Shown piece by piece: positions 63,497 to 64,000 of a DNA stretch of 64,000 bases; position 1 is the first letter of the stretch; each line of letters begins with the position of its first letter. Source of the stretch: Microvirga arsenatis (GTDB lineage: Bacteria > Pseudomonadota > Alphaproteobacteria > Rhizobiales > Beijerinckiaceae). Location of the stretch: positions 124,001 through 188,000 of the forward strand of contig NZ_JAAAXJ010000004.1 of NCBI RefSeq assembly GCF_009910705.1, given 5' to 3'. The notes under the pieces are model-generated. The model saw only the letters and a program-made list of their open reading frames with translations. It did no database searches and was not told where the DNA came from. The position numbers and the translations under genes were made by a program.

Positions 63497-64000
63497 GTGG
63501 ACCCCGCCTTCCTCGCCGTTCAAGCCCTCAGCGGCCTGTCCAGCGCCTCATCGCTCTTCATCACCGCCTGCGGCCTCACGATCGTTTTCGGCGTCACGCG
63601 GATCGTGAACTTCGCGCACGGTTCGCTCTACATGATCGGCGCCTACACGGCCGCGACCCTGATCCCGCGCCTGCTCGAACTCTCCTTCGGCCCCGTCACC
63701 TTCTGGGCCGGCATTCTCGCATCGGCCCTTGTGGTCGGGGTGATCGGCGTCATCATCGAGGTCCTGCTCCTGCGCCGCATCTACGGCGCGCCGGAGCTGT
63801 TCCAGCTGCTGGCCACCTTCGGCGTCGTGCTGGTGGTGCAGGACCTCGTCGTCCAGGTCTTCGGCCCCGAGGACATCTTAGGTCCCCGCGCGCCGGGCCT
63901 GCGCGCGCCAGTCGAGATCCTGGGGCGGCGCTTTCCCTCCTACGAGCTCGTGCTGATCGCCGCCGGGCCCATCGTGCTGGCCCTCGTCTGGCTTCTCCTG
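63497..64000 (+). CDS. Branched-chain amino-acid-type ABC transporter permease (LivH-like), truncated by the window
   Basis: The frame from the GTG at 63497 runs off the right edge after 168 codons. It shows the LivH-type start: LSGLSSASSLFITACGLTIVFGVTRIVNFAHGSLYMIGAYTA, then several TM helices and VLLLRRIYGAPELFQLLATFGVVLVVQD. This places it as the first permease of the operon whose binding protein is at 61779. Its start lies seven bases after the right DUF559 repeat, which now supplies the sequence before it, so its ribosome-binding site is partly repeat-derived (GGGGAGGG). Confidence 0.9.
   Translation, partial: MDPAFLAVQALSGLSSASSLFITACGLTIVFGVTRIVNFAHGSLYMIGAYTAATLIPRLLELSFGPVTFWAGILASALVVGVIGVIIEVLLLRRIYGAPELFQLLATFGVVLVVQDLVVQVFGPEDILGPRAPGLRAPVEILGRRFPSYELVLIAAGPIVLALVWLLL

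Overview
The window is GC-rich, gene-dense chromosomal DNA from an alphaproteobacterium, most likely order Hyphomicrobiales (Rhizobiales) and something close to Microvirga, Bosea or Methylobacteriaceae. The order-level call is inferred from the type III-like bcs locus (bcsN, bcsA, bcsB, bcsZ and a TPR protein), the two Zur-like Fur proteins and the SEYSFPASDPPSY-type small protein. Genus is a guess. No rRNA, tRNA, CRISPR array, transposase or prophage gene was seen.

Layout. 208-465 is a small hypothetical gene. 518-4333 is a cyanophycin (nitrogen storage) operon, cphA-cphB, divergent from pgm (4787-6418). 6429-6845 is a VOC gene broken by an in-frame TAG. About 7000-7088 is a candidate small RNA with a textbook terminator. 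7578-14882 is a carbohydrate module: a LacI regulator divergent from an ABC importer (ATPase, permease, binding protein), then a TIM-barrel isomerase and a Gfo/Idh oxidoreductase, with a 16-bp LacI-type operator in the divergent promoter. 14999-16061 holds Zur and a second Fur-family protein lacking the Cys/His metal ligands. 16150-21111 is an RND efflux pair with a divergent TetR gene. 21124-25363 is a glutaryl-CoA module (gcdH, a DapB-like reductase, a class III CoA-transferase, divergent LysR), followed by a Bcr/CflA MFS gene.

26883-35981 is the cellulose locus bcsN-bcsA-bcsB-bcsZ-TPR(bcsK-like). Fifty-six bases downstream on the same strand begins an eight-gene chemosensory operon (36038-47224) in the order CheW, CheR-TPR, CheW, MCP, CheA-REC, CheB, and two multi-receiver histidine kinases. 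Its parts match the Pseudomonas Wsp system, but the diguanylate cyclase WspR is absent and two kinases sit where it would be. Because BcsA carries a c-di-GMP-binding PilZ domain, the layout suggests surface or envelope sensing coupled to cellulose export.

47479-53061 is a dipeptide/oligopeptide ABC importer (dppABCDF-like) with a terminator between the binding-protein gene and the rest. Then come an AI-2E/PerM-family protein with a long C-terminal domain, a Tat-exported hydrolase, an M3 peptidase, aldose 1-epimerase with an SMP-30 lactonase, an amidase, and the start of a branched-chain amino-acid-type ABC operon that runs off the right edge. Between that operon's binding-protein gene and its permease gene sits a 142-aa DUF559 endonuclease-like gene enclosed by near-perfect inverted repeats of 47-49 bp, which looks like a compact mobile or domesticated repeat-endonuclease module.
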